Origin: Intrasporangium flavum
GTDB taxonomy: Bacteria > Actinomycetota > Actinomycetes > Actinomycetales > Dermatophilaceae
Reading direction: 5' to 3'
Assembly: GCF_001956915.1 (NCBI RefSeq)
Contig: NZ_MLJO01000026.1
Span: forward strand, 1 to 64,000
DNA: 64,000 nt
Position numbers and translations under genes: made by a program
In this document: positions 33,944 through 42,745 of the stretch, in pieces
Numbering within the stretch: position 1 is the stretch's first letter
Layout of the letters: every line of letters starts with the position of its first letter
The notes under the pieces: model-generated
Databases searched by the model: none
What the model saw: the letters and a program-made list of their open reading frames with translations, nothing else
Told to the model about the DNA's origin: nothing

Positions 33944-34903
33944 TCAGCCGGCGAGGCGCCAGGTGAAATCAGGGGTGTCGGTGCTGTCGACGGGGATGCC
34001 GAGGAGGTCGGCGGGGGTGGGGACGCGGCTGCCGGGCAGCGTCACGGCCGCGGCGCCCCAGAGGACCCCGGTGGTGAGGGCGTCCTCGGGGGCCTGTCCG
34101 GTGGACAGGCCGTGGAGGAGGCCGGCGAGCATGCAGTCGCCGGCCCCGACGGTGGACAGCGGGGCGGTGATCGTCGCGCGGGCGTGGGCGGCCCCGTCGG
34201 CGGTGACGAGGAGCGCGCCGTCGCCGCCGAGGCTCACCGCGACGCACTCGATCCCGTTCGTGACGAGGTCGAGGGCGGCGGCGTGGACGTCGCCGAGGGT
34301 GGGCAGGTCGTGCCCCACCACCTCGGCGAGCTCCTCGTGGTTGGGCTTGATGAGGCTCGGGCGGGCCGCGACGGCGTGCGCCATCGGGGCTCCCGAGGAG
34401 TCGACCGCGACGCGGACGCCGAGGTCGCGGACGCGTCGGACGAGCGTTGCGTAGAGGTCGGCCGGGGCGCCGGGCGGCAGGCTGCCGCACCCGACGACCC
34501 AGTCGGTGTGCGCGGCCGGGTCGGCGGCGAGGCCGACGGTCGCGGACAGGAGGGCGTCGACCTCGGCGGTCGAGAGGGTCGGGCCGGGCTCGTTGAGCTT
34601 GGTCGTCGTGCCGTCGGGCTCGAGGACGCTGATGTTCATGCGGGCGCTGCCGGTGACGGGCACGCTGCACCGCGGCACGCACGCGGCGTCGAGCAGCTCC
34701 TCGAGCAGGTGGCCCTCGGGGCCCCCGACGGGCAGCACCGCGACGGTCTTGCCGGCGTTGGCCGCGAGGGCGCGGGAGACGTTGACTCCCTTGCCGCCCG
34801 GGTCGATCCGGCTCTCGGTGGCGCGGTGCACCTCGCCGCGGCGCAGCGCGTCGATGACGACGGCGCGGTCGACGCTGGGATTCGGCGTGAGCGTGACGAT
34901 CAT
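33944..34903 (-). CDS. fruK: 1-phosphofructokinase
   Basis: A 319-residue PfkB-family kinase converting fructose-1-phosphate to fructose-1,6-bisphosphate. Seen: N-terminal TLTPNPSVDR, GGKGVNVSRAL at residues 37-47, and the catalytic TVGAGDCMLAG (Asp256). It directly follows the regulator, overlapping its stop in an ATGA arrangement (34900-34903), which indicates translational coupling. Confidence 0.95.
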   Translation of the reverse strand: MIVTLTPNPSVDRAVVIDALRRGEVHRATESRIDPGGKGVNVSRALAANAGKTVAVLPVGGPEGHLLEELLDAACVPRCSVPVTGSARMNISVLEPDGTTTKLNEPGPTLSTAEVDALLSATVGLAADPAAHTDWVVGCGSLPPGAPADLYATLVRRVRDLGVRVAVDSSGAPMAHAVAARPSLIKPNHEELAEVVGHDLPTLGDVHAAALDLVTNGIECVAVSLGGDGALLVTADGAAHARATITAPLSTVGAGDCMLAGLLHGLSTGQAPEDALTTGVLWGAAAVTLPGSRVPTPADLLGIPVDSTDTPDFTWRLAG

Positions 34904-35661
34904 GCGGTCACCACCTCGGGTCCGGCGGCCCGGATGTCGGCCGCGACGTCGTCGGGAAGGTCGGTGTCGGTGACGAGCACGTCGACCTCGTCGAGGCCGG
35001 CGAAGCGGTGCAGGTGGTCATCGCCCGCCTTGCTCGAGTCGGCGAGGACGACGGCGGTGCGCCCCGCGGCGACCATCGCGGTCTTGACGACGCCCTCGGA
35101 CTGGTCGGGCGTCGTGAGGCCGCGCGCGACGGACAGGCCGTTGGTGCCGACGAAGGCGACGTCGACGACGACGTCGCGCAGGGCGTTGACCGCCCAGATG
35201 CCGACGGAGGCGCCGGTGAGGGGCCGGACGGTGCCGCCGACCACGTAGAGCGAGATGCCGGGGCGGCCGCAGAGGATGCCGGCGATCTGGACGCTGTTGG
35301 TGACGACGGTCAGCTCGGCGTCGGCCGGGAGCAGCTCGGCGAGCGCCTGGGTCGTCGTGCCGGAGTCGAGGACGATGCTGCCGCCGGCGGGCACGTGCTC
35401 GAGGGCGCGGGCCGCGATGCGGCGCTTGACGTCGGCGAGCCGGCCGAAGCGGGTGGCGAGGTTGGGCTCGACCTCGAGGCGCTCCACGGGGATCGCACCG
35501 CCGTGGACCCGCCGCAGGGAGCCGCGGCGCTCGAGGGCGGACAGGTCGCGGCGGATGGTCTCGGCGGCGACCCCGAGGGAGTCGGCGAGCGCCGTGACCT
35601 CGACCCGGCCGGCCTGACGCGCCTCGCTCATGATGCGCTGCTGCCGCTCCGCTGCGTACAT
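34900..35661 (-). CDS. fruR: DeoR/GlpR family transcriptional regulator of the fructose operon
   Basis: A 253-residue regulator. The N-terminal winged HTH is clear (EVTALADSLGVAAETIRRDL, residues about 21-40) and the C-terminal sugar-phosphate sensor domain shows SGTTTQALAELL and VGTNGLS/DSSKAG, typical of DeoR/GlpR. By position it should respond to a fructose phosphate and control the operon, probably as repressor. ATG 35661 has AAGGGG four bases upstream. The gene begins the operon fruR-fruK-fruA-ptsH-ptsP. Confidence 0.9.
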   Translation of the reverse strand: MYAAERQQRIMSEARQAGRVEVTALADSLGVAAETIRRDLSALERRGSLRRVHGGAIPVERLEVEPNLATRFGRLADVKRRIAARALEHVPAGGSIVLDSGTTTQALAELLPADAELTVVTNSVQIAGILCGRPGISLYVVGGTVRPLTGASVGIWAVNALRDVVVDVAFVGTNGLSVARGLTTPDQSEGVVKTAMVAAGRTAVVLADSSKAGDDHLHRFAGLDEVDVLVTDTDLPDDVAADIRAAGPEVVTA

Positions 35662-35842
35662 CGGACCCCTTCGTCCTGTCGTGCCTGCTGTTCGCTGCCG
35701 GTTCGGTGCCGTCCGGCGGGTGGGCCCGTCGTGGCCCGCTCCCTTCATGGAACCACCGAAGCGGACTCAAGTAAAGAGATTCGGGCACCCGTATTTGTGG
35801 AAGTCGGGGCGCAGAAGCGCTTCGCAACCACTGTCCCGTGAA

Positions 35843-35861
35843 CGAAACGGGTCGAAACGGG
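35843..35861. promoter_or_regulatory. Twin CGAAACGGG direct repeats upstream of fruR
   Basis: CGAAACGGG occurs at 35843-35851 and 35853-35861, ten bases apart, so one helical turn. Direct repeats of this kind are typical DeoR-family operators; this pair lies 180 bases upstream of fruR and may be the FruR site. The function is inferred from spacing and position. Confidence 0.45.
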
Positions 35862-35921
35862 CAGACATCATCGCCCGCCCGGGTGGGTTGCGCGGCGAAC
35901 GGGCGGGGTCGGTCAGCTCGG

Positions 35922-36308
35922 TCAGCTCGGTCCCGGCGCCTCGAGCACCGACAGGACGTTGCCCGACGGGTCGGTGAACCAGGCGATGAGCGGGCCGCCC
36001 TGGCGGAAGATCCCCGACGCGTCGGTCTCGGTGGGCGTGCCCTCGTAGCGCTCGAAGGTGACACCCCGGGACGTGAGGTCGGCGACGGCGGACTCGATGT
36101 CGTCGACCGGGAAGTTGAGGATCGTGTACGTGGCCGGGGTGTGGTCCGGCTTCGGGTAGACGAGCACCGGGCGGTCGCCCGCGAGGTGCAGCGTCAGCAT
36201 GCCATTCTCCTCGGTGACGCGCAGGCCGAGCGTGTCGGAGTAGAAGGCGCGGGCCGCGTCGACGTCCTTGACGGCGAAGCCGCTGAACGCCTTGGAGTTC
36301 TCGAGCAC
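35922..36308 (-). CDS. VOC family protein
   Basis: A 128-residue single-module glyoxalase-fold protein; KAFSGFAVKDVDAARAFYSD opens it and WFTDPSGNVLSVLE closes it. A glyoxalase I or dioxygenase activity is possible but the metal ligands are not decisive. GTG 36308 follows GAGGGGA five bases upstream. Its stop codon is about 60 bases from the twin-repeat fruR operator, convergent to nothing and divergent from ligD. Confidence 0.88.
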   Translation of the reverse strand: MLENSKAFSGFAVKDVDAARAFYSDTLGLRVTEENGMLTLHLAGDRPVLVYPKPDHTPATYTILNFPVDDIESAVADLTSRGVTFERYEGTPTETDASGIFRQGGPLIAWFTDPSGNVLSVLEAPGPS

Positions 36309-36402
36309 CGGGGTCCCCTCTCGTCGTGGTCGTCCTCCCAGTGAACTCCTCGACGCGGCGGTGTGGGGGCTTGGTTGACGGCCTCGTGACGGTGCGCGTC
36401 GT

Positions 36403-36408
36403 TACGAT
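36403..36408 (+). promoter_or_regulatory. Likely -10 element (TACGAT) for ligD
   Basis: TACGAT ends six bases before the GTG start at 36415, with no ribosome-binding site, indicating a leaderless ligD transcript. Confidence 0.55.
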
Positions 36409-36414
36409 CGCCGG

Positions 36415-38619
36415 GTGAGCGCCAAGCCCGTCGTCGTGTCCGCTCCCAGCCCTGTCGATCCGTCCGGGGTGCGGGAGGTGCGCGTCTCGAGCCCGGACCG
36501 CGTGCTGTGGCCGGCGTCGGGGATGGCCGACGGCAAGCCGGTCACCAAGCTCGACATGGCCGAATACCTTGTCGCCGTGGCCGACCCGCTGCTGCACGCG
36601 CTCGGCGACCGGCCCGTGACCCTCCAGCGGTTCCCGGAGGGCATCGAGGGCGAGGAGTTCTTCTCCAAGAACCCGCCCAAGGGCGTGCCCGACTGGGTGC
36701 GCACCGTCATGTGCACGTACCCGTCGGGGCGACGCCACCCGCAGCTCGTCGTCGACGAGGTGGCCACGGCCGTCTGGGCCGCGCAGATGAACACCATCAC
36801 CTTCCACCCGTGGCCGGTGCGCACCGGCACGATCGACAACCCCGACGAGCTGCGCATCGACCTCGACCCCCAGCCGGGCCGCGGGTTCGCCGACGCGGTC
36901 GAGGCGGCGTTCGCGCTGCGCGAGGTCATGGCCGAGATCGGCCTGACCGCCTGGGCCAAGACGTCCGGCAACCGCGGCGTGCACGTGTACGCCCGGGTGG
37001 CGCCGACGCACGAGTTCCTCGACGTGCGCCACGGCGTCATCGGCATCGCCCGCGAGCTCGAGCGGCGCCTGCCCGACCTCGTCACCACGTCGTGGTGGAA
37101 GGAGGAGCGCGGCGAGCGCGTCTTCGTCGACTTCAACCAGGCCTGCCGCGACCGCACCATCGCCTCGGCCTACTCGCCGCGTCCGCTGCCCGGCGCTCCC
37201 GTGTCCACGCCGCTGACATGGGACGAGCTGCGCGACGCCGACCCCAAGGCTCTGACGCTGCGCACGGTGCCCGAGCTGGTGGCGTCGCGCGGGCACGCGT
37301 GGGCGGGCATGGACGACGCGATTGGTGACGTCGCGGCCTCGATCGCCCTCTGGGACAAGGACGTCCACGAGCGCGGCCTCGGCGAGCTGAACTTCCCGCC
37401 CGACTACCCGAAGATGCCCGGTGAGCCGCCGCGCGTGCAACCGAGCAAGCGCCGGCAGGACAAGTCCGACGCCGAGTACATGGCCCCGAAGGCCGAGCGC
37501 GACGCCGAGCTGCGCGAGGTCTGGGGCGAGGTCGTGCCGCCGGTGCCGCCGATGCTCGCCAAGCCGGTCAAGGACTTCTCGGCCGTCAAGGCCGACGTGC
37601 TCTACGAGCCGAAGTGGGACGGCTTCCGCTCGATCATCTACCGCGCCGGCGGCCTCGTCGAGATCGGCTCGCGCAACGAGAAGCCGATGACGCGCTACTT
37701 CCCCGACGTCGTCGAGGCCGTGCTCGCCAACTTCCCCGACAAGGCGGTCATCGACGGCGAGATCGTCCTGGTGTCACCGGAGTCCGGCGACCGGCTCGAC
37801 TTCGACCTGCTCCAGCAGCGCATCCACCCGGCCGCCTCGCGCGTCAAGAAGCTCGCCGCCGAGACCCCGGCGTCGTTCGTCGCCTTCGACCTGCTCTCCC
37901 TCGACGGCGTCTCGTACGTCGACCGGCCGTTCAGCGAACGGCGGGCGGCGCTCGAGAAGGCGCTGGCCGACGCGTCGGCCCCCGTGCACCTGACGCCCGC
38001 CACCGCCGACGCCGACGTGGCGCGCGGGTGGTTCACCCAGTTCGAGGGGGCCGGGCTCGACGGCGTCATCGCCAAGCCCGTCGACGTGCACTACGAGCCG
38101 GACAAGCGGCTCATGTTCAAGATCAAGCACGAGCGCACCGCCGACTGCGTCGTCGCGGGCTACCGCGTGCACAAGAGCGGCCCCGACGCCATCGGCTCGC
38201 TGCTGCTCGGCCTGTACGGCCCCGACGGCAAGCTGGCCTCGGTCGGGGTCATCGGCGCGTTCCCGATGGCCCGCCGCAAGGAGCTGTTCACCGAGCTGCA
38301 GCCGCTCGTCGCCGAGTGGGACGAGCACCCGTGGAACTGGGCGGCGCCGGAAGAGGACGCCGACGGCAACCCCGTGCGCAACCCGCGGTCCTCGGAGTAC
38401 TCGCGGTGGAACAACGGCAAGGACCTCTCGTTCGTGCCGCTGCGGCCCGAGCGCGTCGTCGAGGTGCGCTACGACCACATGGAGGGCGACCGGTTCCGCC
38501 ACACGGCGCAGTTCGTCCGGTGGCGGCCCGACCGCGACCCCGAGTCGTGCACGTACGCCCAGCTCGAGGAGCCGGTCAGCTACGACCTCGCCGACGTGCT
38601 GTCCGCCAAGGGCGACTGA
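36415..38619 (+). CDS. ligD: ATP-dependent DNA ligase LigD with polymerase domain
   Basis: A 734-residue fusion for double-strand-break end joining. Residues about 20-330 are the primase/polymerase domain (catalytic Asp149 and Asp151 in RIDLD, SGNRGVHVY at 184-192, Asp239 in VFVDFNQ). Residues about 375-725 are the ligase domain with the adenylated Lys400 in EPKWDGFR and later ligase motifs (AVIDGEIV, DGVIAK, KIKHERTADC). The phosphoesterase domain found in Mycobacterium and Pseudomonas LigD is absent. No Ku gene lies in this window. GTG 36415 with a good -10 six bases upstream. Confidence 0.92.
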   Translation: MSAKPVVVSAPSPVDPSGVREVRVSSPDRVLWPASGMADGKPVTKLDMAEYLVAVADPLLHALGDRPVTLQRFPEGIEGEEFFSKNPPKGVPDWVRTVMCTYPSGRRHPQLVVDEVATAVWAAQMNTITFHPWPVRTGTIDNPDELRIDLDPQPGRGFADAVEAAFALREVMAEIGLTAWAKTSGNRGVHVYARVAPTHEFLDVRHGVIGIARELERRLPDLVTTSWWKEERGERVFVDFNQACRDRTIASAYSPRPLPGAPVSTPLTWDELRDADPKALTLRTVPELVASRGHAWAGMDDAIGDVAASIALWDKDVHERGLGELNFPPDYPKMPGEPPRVQPSKRRQDKSDAEYMAPKAERDAELREVWGEVVPPVPPMLAKPVKDFSAVKADVLYEPKWDGFRSIIYRAGGLVEIGSRNEKPMTRYFPDVVEAVLANFPDKAVIDGEIVLVSPESGDRLDFDLLQQRIHPAASRVKKLAAETPASFVAFDLLSLDGVSYVDRPFSERRAALEKALADASAPVHLTPATADADVARGWFTQFEGAGLDGVIAKPVDVHYEPDKRLMFKIKHERTADCVVAGYRVHKSGPDAIGSLLLGLYGPDGKLASVGVIGAFPMARRKELFTELQPLVAEWDEHPWNWAAPEEDADGNPVRNPRSSEYSRWNNGKDLSFVPLRPERVVEVRYDHMEGDRFRHTAQFVRWRPDRDPESCTYAQLEEPVSYDLADVLSAKGD

Positions 38620-38637
38620 CCCGGACTGCCCCGCCCC

Positions 38638-39099
38638 TCAGGTGGGGCGGCCGGTGGCGATCCGGCCGAGCGAGAAGAGCAGGCCGAAGCCGCTGCCGAC
38701 GAAGCCGAGGACGAGCAGGACCCGGGCGACGACGGTCCACGCCGACTCGGGGCCGTAGTCGAACGGGAACACCGTCCACAGCTGGACCAGCGCGACGAAG
38801 CCGAACCCGATCGTCACGACGTCGCCGAGGGCCCTGAGCCGGGGTGCCCGGACGAAGGCCGTGAGCACGTTGACGACGATCGAGGCGATGATCGCGGCGT
38901 TGACCGCCGGCAGGACGAGCGTCGTCTCCGAGGTGAGGAACGGCACCGCCTGCCAGCCCGGGGCGACGTTGAGCAGGTAGTAGATGATCCCGTTGACGAC
39001 GGCCGCGCCGAGGTTGCCCCCGGCGACCGACGCCGGCGTCGGTGCGCGGGCCGCGTGCTTGGTGTGGACGCCGTGCTGGGGATCCAGCTGGGTGGACAT
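38638..39099 (-). CDS. Four-helix membrane protein
   Basis: A 153-residue integral membrane protein with four predicted helices (about residues 30-50, 62-86, 93-113 and 122-143) and a polar N-terminal tail with no signal peptide. It resembles small DUF-type actinobacterial membrane proteins, but I do not recognise the family. ATG 39099 is preceded by AAGGAGTCCCC, a good site. It is downstream of, and on the same strand as, the DUF4389 gene, so the two may be cotranscribed. Confidence 0.75.
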   Translation of the reverse strand: MSTQLDPQHGVHTKHAARAPTPASVAGGNLGAAVVNGIIYYLLNVAPGWQAVPFLTSETTLVLPAVNAAIIASIVVNVLTAFVRAPRLRALGDVVTIGFGFVALVQLWTVFPFDYGPESAWTVVARVLLVLGFVGSGFGLLFSLGRIATGRPT

Positions 39100-39115
39100 G
39101 GGGACTCCTTCCCGG

Positions 39116-39135
39116 CCGGCCGGTCGACCGGCCGG
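39116..39135. promoter_or_regulatory. Perfect 20-base palindrome
   Basis: A perfect palindrome of 20 bases built from CCGGCCGGTC and its complement, filling the gap between the DUF4389 stop codon and the Shine-Dalgarno of the next gene. It could be an operator, an RNA hairpin setting relative expression, or a sequence-specific methylation site. Confidence 0.5.
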
Positions 39136-40743
39136 TCACTCGCTCGGGGTGTGGTGCCAGAGGTCCGGCTGGCGGACCGGTTGCGGCTCACCCGGCTCAC
39201 CCGCCTCACCCGGCTCGGCGGACGCGTCCGGCGGGGGTGGGGCGACGGCGCCAGCGGGCGGTCCGGTCGGCGGCGGGGGCTGCGGCAGCGCCTCGGCCCC
39301 GCCGGTGTCGAACCGGAACGGCGGGTAGACGTCGGTCATGAGCGCGGCATAGGCCATGACCCGGTACACCCAGCGGTTGAGGCCGACCACGACGTCGAAC
39401 AGGCCCCGCGGCATCGACCCGCTGAAGAGCAGCACGAGCCCGGCGACGAACACGAGGATGCTGAGCACCCCCGGCCAGCCGCCGACCCGCACACCGTTCT
39501 CGTTCGTGTGCGACTGCGTCCCGGCGATGAGCGCGATCACGACCCAGTGCGGCAGCAGGAGCAGCCACTTGACGAAGATCAGGCCGCGCGAGAGGCGCTC
39601 GGGGTAGGCGATGTCGAGACGGGCGTCGTCGCCCGGCTGCGGCTCGAGCGAGAACTCCGGGTACCGGTCGGTGCCGAGGCCGCCGGTGCTGCAGTAGTGC
39701 ATGACCCGCCAGCTCCAGCGCATGACCCCGACGTTGAAGTCGAAGAGGCCGCGCGGGTAGCGGCCGGTGAAGAGGATCGCGAACCACGCGCAGAACGTCG
39801 TCACGCCGAAGGCGATCCACAGCCCCAGCAGGACGAGGAAGTGCGGGATGGCGAGGAACCACTTGACCAGCCACATCCAGCGGGACAGGTCCGGTGCGAT
39901 CCGGGCCTCGAGCACGACGGGGTGCTCGAGCGTCGGCATCGCGACCCCGACGTAGGCGTCCCCGGGAGGTGCGCCCGGTGGCGGCAGGCCCTCCGCCGGG
40001 GTACCGGCGTCGGCCGGGACGGCGCCCATGGCCACGGGGGTGCCGGTCGGCGGGGGCGCGCCCTGGCCCTTCCGGTCACGGTCGCTGCCGCGCACGCCCG
40101 CCACGACGAGGAGCACGCCGGCGACGAACATCACGAGGCCGAGGACGGCCATCCCGATGGCGACGGGGACGAGCGCCGAGGACCGGACGCCGACGACCGC
40201 GGTCGTGGTCACCCCGGGCTGGCCGGACGCGTTGAGCACCGCGATGCTCCAGCTGCCGGAGGTGGCGGTCCAGGTGAGCGTCTGCGTGCCGGTGCCCGAC
40301 GCCTTGGCGGCCCAGAAGGTCTGGGTGCCGGGCGGTTGGACCGACCCGCTGCCGGGCACCGCCTGGGTGGTGACGACGCCGTTGGGGCCGAGCCGGACGA
40401 CCTGGTCGTGGGCGGCGCCCGCGAGGTACTGGTTGAGGTCGGCCGCCGGGGCGACGCCGACGAAGACGGGGTTGACCCCGTCGGCAGGGGTCACGGACAT
40501 GCGCAGCTGCAGGTCGAGGCGGTCGACGACGGTGCTCGGCCCGTCGAGGCGCACCACCGACTGCGGAGAGGTCACGGCGACGCCGGTGGAGGCGAGGCGG
40601 TCGATGGTCACCGAGTGCCACCCGCCCGAGTCCCGCGACGTCGCCTCGAAGACCCCGATGGCACCACCGCCGATGAGCAGGCCCAGCCCCGGCAGCAGGA
40701 GCAGGCAGCCGATGACCAACATGACGACATGACGTGTTCTCAT
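39136..40743 (-). CDS. DUF4389 domain membrane protein
   Basis: A 535-residue membrane protein. An N-terminal membrane helix is followed by a beta-rich extracytoplasmic domain (residues 40-175), two more helices, a Pro/Gly-rich linker (GPPPTGTP-like) and then two DUF4389 units (about 270-365 and 375-465), each with helices and a WFxxLFTGRYPRGLFDF-like motif followed by a tyrosine-proline RYPEFSL/VYPPFRF repeat. DUF4389 function is unknown. ATG 40743 has GGAG six bases upstream; ATG 40755 is less well spaced. Confidence 0.88.
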   Translation of the reverse strand: MRTRHVVMLVIGCLLLLPGLGLLIGGGAIGVFEATSRDSGGWHSVTIDRLASTGVAVTSPQSVVRLDGPSTVVDRLDLQLRMSVTPADGVNPVFVGVAPAADLNQYLAGAAHDQVVRLGPNGVVTTQAVPGSGSVQPPGTQTFWAAKASGTGTQTLTWTATSGSWSIAVLNASGQPGVTTTAVVGVRSSALVPVAIGMAVLGLVMFVAGVLLVVAGVRGSDRDRKGQGAPPPTGTPVAMGAVPADAGTPAEGLPPPGAPPGDAYVGVAMPTLEHPVVLEARIAPDLSRWMWLVKWFLAIPHFLVLLGLWIAFGVTTFCAWFAILFTGRYPRGLFDFNVGVMRWSWRVMHYCSTGGLGTDRYPEFSLEPQPGDDARLDIAYPERLSRGLIFVKWLLLLPHWVVIALIAGTQSHTNENGVRVGGWPGVLSILVFVAGLVLLFSGSMPRGLFDVVVGLNRWVYRVMAYAALMTDVYPPFRFDTGGAEALPQPPPPTGPPAGAVAPPPPDASAEPGEAGEPGEPQPVRQPDLWHHTPSE

Positions 40744-40964
40744 GGCGAACTCCATTGACGGCTCTACATCTTCGACGCTAGGCCGGTCTCGCCGGGCGGT
40801 CCGGGGAATGTGACCGAGGAGTCGCCCGAACCGGTGTCGGCCGCCCGGCCTGCGAGGTTTCCGGCGATGTGGGTCGCGCGGTCGTGGCGTCGCCGCGTCT
40901 CGTCGGTCACCTTCCGCGGGCGGGCCCTGCCGGCGGCGGGACGATGGTCACGGAGGCAGAGCCC

Positions 40965-41528
40965 ATGAGCATCCTCATCGTCTACGAGTCCATGTTCGGC
41001 AACACCGCCGCGATCGCCGAGGCCATCGCCGACGGGATCTCCCACCCACGCGGTGCGCCGCCCGGCAGCCCACCCGGCACCACGTCCCCAGATCCGGGCG
41101 GCCACCCCACCTCGGTCTGCGTCCTTCCCGTGACGCAGGCGCCGAGCACCGTCCCCGACGACGTGCAACTGCTCCTCGTCGGCGGCCCGACCCACGCGTT
41201 CTCCATGTCCCGCGACTCGACGCGCGCCGACGCCGCCCGCCAGGGCGCGTGGGGCCCGGTGCGGCGCGGCATCCGCGAGTGGATCCAGGACCTCGTCCCG
41301 AGCGAGGACCTCAAGGTCTTCACGTTCGACACCCGCGTGCACGTCCGGATGATGCCCGGCTCTGCCGCCAAGCAGGCCGCGATCGCCCTGCGACACCAGG
41401 GATTCCGTCGGGCCGAGCGTGGCCAGAGCTTCTGGGTCGGCGGCGTCCCGGGGCCCCTGTCGCACGACGAGCTCGTGCGCGCCCGGGCCTGGGGCGGCTT
41501 CCTCGCGACCCTGCTCGTCCCCGCGTGA
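40965..41528 (+). CDS. Flavodoxin-like domain protein
   Basis: A 187-residue flavodoxin-fold protein. The N-terminus ILIVYESMFGNTAAIAEAIA is the FMN-phosphate-binding loop, and VGGPTHAFSMSR follows at about residues 75-86. These are menaquinone-dependent or electron-transfer flavoproteins in other bacteria; the partner is not obvious here. ATG 40965 has GGAGG eight bases upstream; an upstream ATG at 40944 would add seven residues. It ends with a clear hairpin terminator. Confidence 0.85.
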   Translation: MSILIVYESMFGNTAAIAEAIADGISHPRGAPPGSPPGTTSPDPGGHPTSVCVLPVTQAPSTVPDDVQLLLVGGPTHAFSMSRDSTRADAARQGAWGPVRRGIREWIQDLVPSEDLKVFTFDTRVHVRMMPGSAAKQAAIALRHQGFRRAERGQSFWVGGVPGPLSHDELVRARAWGGFLATLLVPA

Positions 41529-41552
41529 CGAGGCACGTCGGGGCGAAATAAT

Positions 41553-41584
41553 GGGGCCCGGCTCGCGGTGCGAGTCCGGGCCCC
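41553..41584 (+). terminator. Hairpin terminator after the flavodoxin gene
   Basis: GGGGCCCGG at 41553-41561 and CCGGGCCCC at 41576-41584 form a 9-bp outer stem, extended by CTCGC/GCGAG (41562-41566 with 41570-41574) with one unpaired base. It lies 25 bases after the stop codon. Confidence 0.82.
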
Positions 41585-41724
41585 GGTGGCGGTTCACGTA
41601 CCACATCGGGCCAACCGCCGAAGTCTTTGCGTCGTCACGAATTCTTCCGACTTCCTTCATTGAAGGTGGGAAGACACGCCGATTCGTCCCGAATAGGTGT
41701 TCCTTGCAGGAAGGCTTGGCTCCT

Positions 41725-41746
41725 CTTGCGGAAACCTTGCGGTAAC
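41725..41746 (+). repeat. Tandem 11-mers (CTTGCGGAAAC / CTTGCGGTAAC)
   Basis: Two adjacent 11-base units differing at one position, in an AT-richer stretch upstream of the alpha/beta hydrolase promoter. Candidate regulator binding site. Confidence 0.5.
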
Positions 41747-41773
41747 CACCGCGCAGCGCCCCGGCCGGCGTCA

Positions 41774-41779
41774 TACAGT
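41774..41779 (+). promoter_or_regulatory. Likely -10 element (TACAGT) of the lipase gene
   Basis: TACAGT matches the actinobacterial TANNNT consensus and lies 33 bases before the ATG at 41813. The nearest TTG-type -35 is too far for the standard spacer, so an activator may help. Confidence 0.45.
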
Positions 41780-41812
41780 TCCGGCAGCGCCCACCGACGA
41801 GCGAGGACCACA

Positions 41813-42745
41813 ATGCAGAGCAGCACGTTCACGCTGACCACGCCCGACGGCACCGAGGTGTTCGTCAACCGCTGGCTGCCCGACGGGCGGGACGGTGGCC
41901 AGATCAGGGGCGTCGTCCAGATCTCGCACGGCATGGCCGAGCACTCGTCGCGCTACGCCCGGTTCGCCGAGCGGCTGACCGGCCGCGGGTACGCGGTCTA
42001 CGCGTCGGACCACCGCGGGCACGGGCGCACGTCCGGCACCCGCGGCCTCTTCGCGGCCGACGAGGGGTGGCAGACCGTCGTCGACGACCTCCGCGCCGTC
42101 ACCGACCACGCGCGCGAGGAGCACCCCGGCCTGCCGGTCTTCCTCGTCGGGCACAGCATGGGCAGCTTCCTGGCCCGGTCCTACGCCGCGCAGCACGGCG
42201 CGTCGCTCGCCGGGCTCGTGCTGTCGGGCACCGCCGGCAGCGCCGGACCGCTCGGCAACGTCGGCGTGCTCGTCGCGACCGCCCAGGCGCGGGTCCGCGG
42301 CCACGAGCACGCGAGCGGCCTCATGAACTCGCTGACCTTCGGGCAGTACAACGCGGCGTTCAAGCCGACGCGCACCGAGTTCGACTGGCTCTCGCGCGAC
42401 CCGGCCGAGGTCGACAAGTACGTCGCCGACCCCGACTGCGGGTTCGTCTTCACGGCCGGCGGCTTCGTCGACCTGCTCAAGGGCCTCGCCGCCGTCAACA
42501 CCGACCGGGTCGCCTCGCGCATCCCCAAGTCGCTGCCCGTCCACCTCGCCGCCGGGTCGATGGACCCGGTCGGCAACAAGGGCAAGGGCGTGCAGGAGGT
42601 CGCCGACCAGCTGCGCCGGGTCGGCGTCGAGGACGTCACCGTGACGATCTGGCCCGGTGCCCGGCACGAGATCCTCAACGAGACGAACCGCGACGAGGTC
42701 GAGACCGAGATCGCCGACTGGATCGACGCCCACCTCCCCGCCTGA
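41813..42745 (+). CDS. Alpha/beta hydrolase, monoacylglycerol lipase type
   Basis: A 310-residue alpha/beta hydrolase of the lysophospholipase/monoglyceride lipase group. Seen: QISHGMAEHSSRYARFAERL near residue 40, nucleophile Ser115 in LVGHSMGSFLA, Asp in AGSMDPVG and catalytic His in PGARHEIL. No signal peptide, so cytosolic. Substrates would be acylglycerols or lysophospholipids. ATG 41813 with GAGGA as the likely ribosome-binding site, preceded by a promoter-like region with tandem repeats. Confidence 0.9.
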   Translation: MQSSTFTLTTPDGTEVFVNRWLPDGRDGGQIRGVVQISHGMAEHSSRYARFAERLTGRGYAVYASDHRGHGRTSGTRGLFAADEGWQTVVDDLRAVTDHAREEHPGLPVFLVGHSMGSFLARSYAAQHGASLAGLVLSGTAGSAGPLGNVGVLVATAQARVRGHEHASGLMNSLTFGQYNAAFKPTRTEFDWLSRDPAEVDKYVADPDCGFVFTAGGFVDLLKGLAAVNTDRVASRIPKSLPVHLAAGSMDPVGNKGKGVQEVADQLRRVGVEDVTVTIWPGARHEILNETNRDEVETEIADWIDAHLPA

